Origin: Prevotella sp. UBA4339
GTDB taxonomy: Bacteria > Bacteroidota > Bacteroidia > Bacteroidales > Bacteroidaceae
Assembly: GCA_002393725.1 (NCBI GenBank)
Contig: DGTJ01000058.1
Coordinates: 1 to 16,925 of the forward strand
Direction: 5' to 3'
Length of the DNA stretch: 16,925 nucleotides
This document shows positions 14,697 to 16,925 of this stretch, one piece after another (positions within the stretch are counted from its first letter, which is position 1; the number at the start of each line of letters is the position of its first letter). The notes below the pieces were generated by a model that was not told the origin of the DNA, did no database searches, and worked only from the letters and a program-made list of their open reading frames with translations. The translations under genes and the position numbers were made by a program.

Positions 14697-15626
14697 ATGA
14701 ATACAGACAAGCCATTTAAGGACACTGACATTCGCGAGGCCCTGCGCCGCAGATATGCCAATACGCCAAAGTTGCCTGACGACTTTATGGCCAGCATGGA
14801 GCAGCGGATGGCAGATCGGGAGAATCGCCGTCCCTTGATTCTCTCAGCCTTAGCCGTTGCAGCCGCCATCGCACTGCTCGTTCTGCTGGTGAAACCGCAT
14901 CAGGCTCAGCCGGATAGAGGGGCGCTGGCGACGACCCACGTACCTCGACACCCTCGACCCACGTACCTCGACGATGCCGACCCACGTAGCTCGACACCTT
15001 CGACCCACGTACCTCGAAAGGCAGAGCCCGACGGTCACGCAGTCCGCCCCATACAGACTCAGAATTCGTGCGGTACGGATTCGAAGTACGCCCGGTACGG
15101 ACTGACAGCAGCATCAGATAGCAGTGACAATCAGCCGCTGTCTGCTAAATTGAGCCATCCCAACTTGCACTACGCTGCTCAAATAAAGACAGAAGATACA
15201 GTAGCTTATCAGGCACCGAGCCGCATGGAGGATTTTATTGCTAAACTGGCTGATTTTAATCAGGTTAAGGCTGTGCCGCTCAATTGTTCCCCAGATAAAG
15301 GCGTCGACAGCACTATTGTCAGCACAGCCTACGTCTTTGAAGACAAGGAAGAGTTCGACCTCTTTGCCCGGTTGCTGCAGGCTGCCTGCTGGTACGACTC
15401 GAAGACACCTGGCTACCTGCTGAACTTCTCCCACCAGCAGTTCTTCTTCACCCTGAAGGATCTCCGCAAGGGCGAGAAGTATCTCTGGATAGCAGAACGC
15501 CTCATGGACGGGCGTATCCTGCTCTTCAGTACCCACTCACCGATAGAAACGGAAATCTCCTCGGTCTGTTATCAGGCATATCGCGAACAATTGACGCATT
15601 CCAACCCAAGTACATTACAATTCTAA
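14697..15626 (+). CDS. Probable membrane-anchored anti-sigma factor with a repeat-built periplasmic linker
   Basis: This is a 309-residue protein. The N-terminal cytoplasmic part (1-45) has REALRRRYANTPKLPDDFMA (13-32), a pattern I associate with the small proteins encoded next to Bacteroidales ECF sigma factors. One transmembrane helix follows (about 46-65, LILSALAVAAAIALLVLLV). A low-complexity linker (about 70-150) is partly encoded by a 23-bp tandem array (residues 79-109). A folded C-terminal domain (about 165-300) has FEDKEEFDLFARLLQAACW and FFFTLKDLRKGEKYLWIAERL. No zinc anti-sigma motif (HxxxCxxC) is present. The role is inferred from its place directly after the sigma gene (9-base gap) and its N-in, single-pass topology: it would hold the sigma factor at the membrane and sense a periplasmic signal. 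The C-terminal domain is not recognised. Confidence 0.65.
   Translation: MNTDKPFKDTDIREALRRRYANTPKLPDDFMASMEQRMADRENRRPLILSALAVAAAIALLVLLVKPHQAQPDRGALATTHVPRHPRPTYLDDADPRSSTPSTHVPRKAEPDGHAVRPIQTQNSCGTDSKYARYGLTAASDSSDNQPLSAKLSHPNLHYAAQIKTEDTVAYQAPSRMEDFIAKLADFNQVKAVPLNCSPDKGVDSTIVSTAYVFEDKEEFDLFARLLQAACWYDSKTPGYLLNFSHQQFFFTLKDLRKGEKYLWIAERLMDGRILLFSTHSPIETEISSVCYQAYREQLTHSNPSTLQF
14932..15023 (+). repeat. Four-copy 23-bp tandem array within the anti-sigma-like gene
   Basis: Units start at 14932, 14955, 14978 and 15001, exactly 23 bp apart. Each has a 17-bp constant part, CGACCCACGTACCTCGA (one C-to-G change in unit 3), and a 6-bp variable tail (CACCCT, CGATGC, CACCTT, AAGGCA). With the preceding T the constant part has an imperfect dyad TCGA-3-ACGT-3-TCGA. 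Because 23 is not a multiple of three, successive units are translated in different frames (THVPR, RPTYLD, DPRSST, STHVPR) and none contains a stop. Confidence 0.95.
15071..15101 (+). repeat. Degenerate direct repeat CGGTACGGA, two copies 22 bp apart
   Basis: CGGTACGGA occurs at 15071-15079 and 15093-15101, with TTCGAAGTACG between them. The reverse complement of that middle piece, CGTACTTCGAA, differs by one base from CGTACCTCGAA in the fourth unit of the array at 15001-15023. It may be a decayed, inverted extension of that array, still inside the linker coding region. Confidence 0.5.
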
Positions 15627-15640
15627 AATATCAAAGCCGT

Positions 15641-16813
15641 ATGAAAAGATTCTTAATGATGAGCCTCCTGACGGTGGCAACCCTCGCCTCGCAGGCACAA
15701 GCAATTGGCATTTGGACTTCCAGTCATCAGCCGGACAACTCCAGCGTGAAGGAATATGCTAAGAGCGTGGGCAACTTCTTTCCTCGCCCAGAAGTCAAAA
15801 CAGACAAGAAGAAGACTACTGCCGTGTGGCATGGGACGAATATGGATTGGGTGAAGGACTATTGTGAGGCAAAGAATGTCGCGATAGAGAAAGATTACCT
15901 GAAATTGTTCCCTGAGATGGTAGGTGTATTTGAAAATCAGGCCTATGTACCGCTGAGTTGGCGACTGACGGAAGAGAACAATGAGGCAGTGCTGCACTGC
16001 TTTTTCCCCATGCCTGCCGACGAAGTGAGCAATTTGTTTCTGGCCTCAGAAGAGACGTGCCTCGTGGATCAGGAGACAGGCGTGCAATATCGCATTCGTC
16101 GAACGGAGCCGGATACGTATAACAAACACTTCACCGTAAAGGCGAAGAAAGGCGACGTGCTCGACCTGAAGATATTCTTCGCCCCGCTGCCTGAGACGAC
16201 TAAAGACATAAGAATCTACGGTGTTTCCTGCTGGAATATGATGGGATTACCTGTAAAAATCGGCAATCAGTTCTACGGAACAGCCCAGTATTACGATAGC
16301 ATTCCGCAGTTCCACAAACCTCGTTTGCTGAGAGAGCACCTTAACGATAATCTGCCTTACGACCGCCAGAACTGGAACACATGGAAGGTAATGACAGATG
16401 CTCATCTGATCAAACCACTAAAGAATAATACGATGGCAATATGGCGCACCCCGGAGGCCACCTACCTTGCCGTTGGCTACGAGCAGAACTGGACGCGCGA
16501 GTATTTTGTGTTCGAGCATGACATCAAACTCATTGACGAGACGGGACACCAATACAAACTCCGCGAGACACAGGGCATTCCCCAAGATGAACTGTTCTTC
16601 ATGGAAGGCATGGCCGGCGACTATATCGCCTACGTGATGGTGTTCGACCCATTACCCCTGGATCTGACGAAGATCATCTATATCGAACCAGCCGGTGAGC
16701 CTTTCAATGCGTGGGGTGCCAACTGGTCTGGCAGTGTGACCACTCTCGATATCAAGCAGCTCCAGGAGAATCAGAAACTATTTGAATACTTCCCGCGCAA
16801 AATCGTGGAATAA
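15641..16813 (+). CDS. Secreted protein of unknown function with an internal domain duplication
   Basis: This is a 390-residue exported protein with signal peptide MKRFLMMSLLTVATLASQAQA and no lipobox cysteine. I do not recognise a named family. Two similar stretches are visible: about 141-193 (LVDQETGVQYRIRR ... FFAPLPETTKDIRIY) and about 297-349 (LIDETGHQYKLRE ... VFDPLPLDLTKIIYIE). Each is preceded by a strand-rich segment and contains an F-x-PLP-x(2)-T/LTK turn. A similar F-x-PLP-x(2)-T pattern occurs in beta-sandwich modules of other secreted Bacteroidales proteins, as I recall, sometimes ahead of thioredoxin-like domains; no CxxC is present here. It follows the anti-sigma-like gene by 14 bases and is followed by a strong terminator, so it is the last gene of the sigma operon. 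A role as the periplasmic or surface partner of the signalling pair is inference only. Confidence 0.7.
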   Translation: MKRFLMMSLLTVATLASQAQAIGIWTSSHQPDNSSVKEYAKSVGNFFPRPEVKTDKKKTTAVWHGTNMDWVKDYCEAKNVAIEKDYLKLFPEMVGVFENQAYVPLSWRLTEENNEAVLHCFFPMPADEVSNLFLASEETCLVDQETGVQYRIRRTEPDTYNKHFTVKAKKGDVLDLKIFFAPLPETTKDIRIYGVSCWNMMGLPVKIGNQFYGTAQYYDSIPQFHKPRLLREHLNDNLPYDRQNWNTWKVMTDAHLIKPLKNNTMAIWRTPEATYLAVGYEQNWTREYFVFEHDIKLIDETGHQYKLRETQGIPQDELFFMEGMAGDYIAYVMVFDPLPLDLTKIIYIEPAGEPFNAWGANWSGSVTTLDIKQLQENQKLFEYFPRKIVE

Positions 16814-16871
16814 CTACAAAGCTTATGTAACGTAATTTTAAAACTGATTATGATTCAAACCCGGGAATCGG

Positions 16872-16903
16872 CATGAGGCGCAGTGATGCGCCTCATGTTT
16901 TTT
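16872..16903 (+). terminator. Rho-independent terminator of the sigma operon
   Basis: A perfect 11-bp stem (CATGAGGCGCA at 16872-16882, TGCGCCTCATG at 16887-16897) with a GTGA loop is followed by six T residues at 16898-16903. It lies 58 bases after the stop of the last gene. The opposite strand lacks a T-tract right after the hairpin, so it should act mainly on plus-strand transcripts. Confidence 0.93.
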
Positions 16904-16925
16904 ATAGCTCGAATCCGTATCCTAC
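16902..16925 (-). CDS. Possible 3' end of a minus-strand gene entering from the right edge
   Basis: Read on the minus strand, the last bases give VGYGFEL followed by TAA at 16904-16902. The Gly/aromatic alternation would suit the last strand of a beta-barrel, but seven residues cannot prove a gene. Its stop abuts the sigma-operon terminator, a common convergent layout. Low confidence. Confidence 0.25.
   Translation of the reverse strand, partial: VGYGFEL

Noticed and set aside
14932..15023. CRISPR-like periodic array
   Set aside because: The units are 23 bp with only 6 bp of variable sequence, far too short for spacers. The array lies inside an open coding frame with no cas genes near.
15641..16813. 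Third sigma-operon protein as a thioredoxin-like (TlpA) protein
   Set aside because: The PLP-type beta modules recall the N-terminal part of some such proteins, but there is no CxxC and no thioredoxin-fold region.

Overview
The window reads as an accessory-poor chromosomal segment of a Bacteroidales bacterium, most like a gut Prevotella or Bacteroides relative. The evidence is seven start regions with the phylum's TAnnTTTG -7 promoter box (six exact, one with a mismatch), the near absence of Shine-Dalgarno sequences, and the protein families: a FadL/OmpP1 barrel, a THUMP-like methyltransferase, a Bacteroidetes-type ParE, a GH31 enzyme with a PA14-like insert, and an ECF sigma factor with a non-zinc anti-sigma partner. 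I see no rRNA, tRNA, IS element, prophage or CRISPR array.

Layout: (1) 1-1560, minus strand: pgeF followed after one base by nhaC, which runs off the left edge. (2) 1673-2782, plus: a YbdG-type MscS channel, divergent from pgeF. (3) 2834-4162, minus: a FadL-like outer-membrane barrel, divergent from (4) 4306-5607, plus: a THUMP-like SAM methyltransferase. (5) 5675-11859, plus: a closely spaced run of GNAT-like acetyltransferase, parE, an S41 C-terminal processing protease and a secreted two-domain esterase (alpha/beta hydrolase plus SGNH). (6) 11863-14019, minus: a secreted GH31 glycosidase whose stop codon lies 3 bases from the esterase stop. (7) 14124-16813, plus: ECF sigma factor, membrane-anchored anti-sigma-like protein and a secreted protein with a duplicated domain, closed by a perfect 11-bp intrinsic terminator (16872-16903). 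The last 24 bases may hold the 3' end of another minus-strand gene.

Functionally there are housekeeping genes (topoisomerase IV, peptidoglycan editing, ion and osmotic homeostasis, RNA or DNA methylation), a small plant-glycan pair (esterase and GH31), and a cell-surface signalling operon. The parts least explained by known families are the sigma/anti-sigma/secreted-protein operon, including a 23-bp tandem array inside the anti-sigma coding sequence whose copies are read in all three frames, and the esterase fusion next to a GH31 that lacks the usual distal C-terminal domain. I found no clear new defence or mobile system. Gene families were recognised from memory of their motifs; no search was run.
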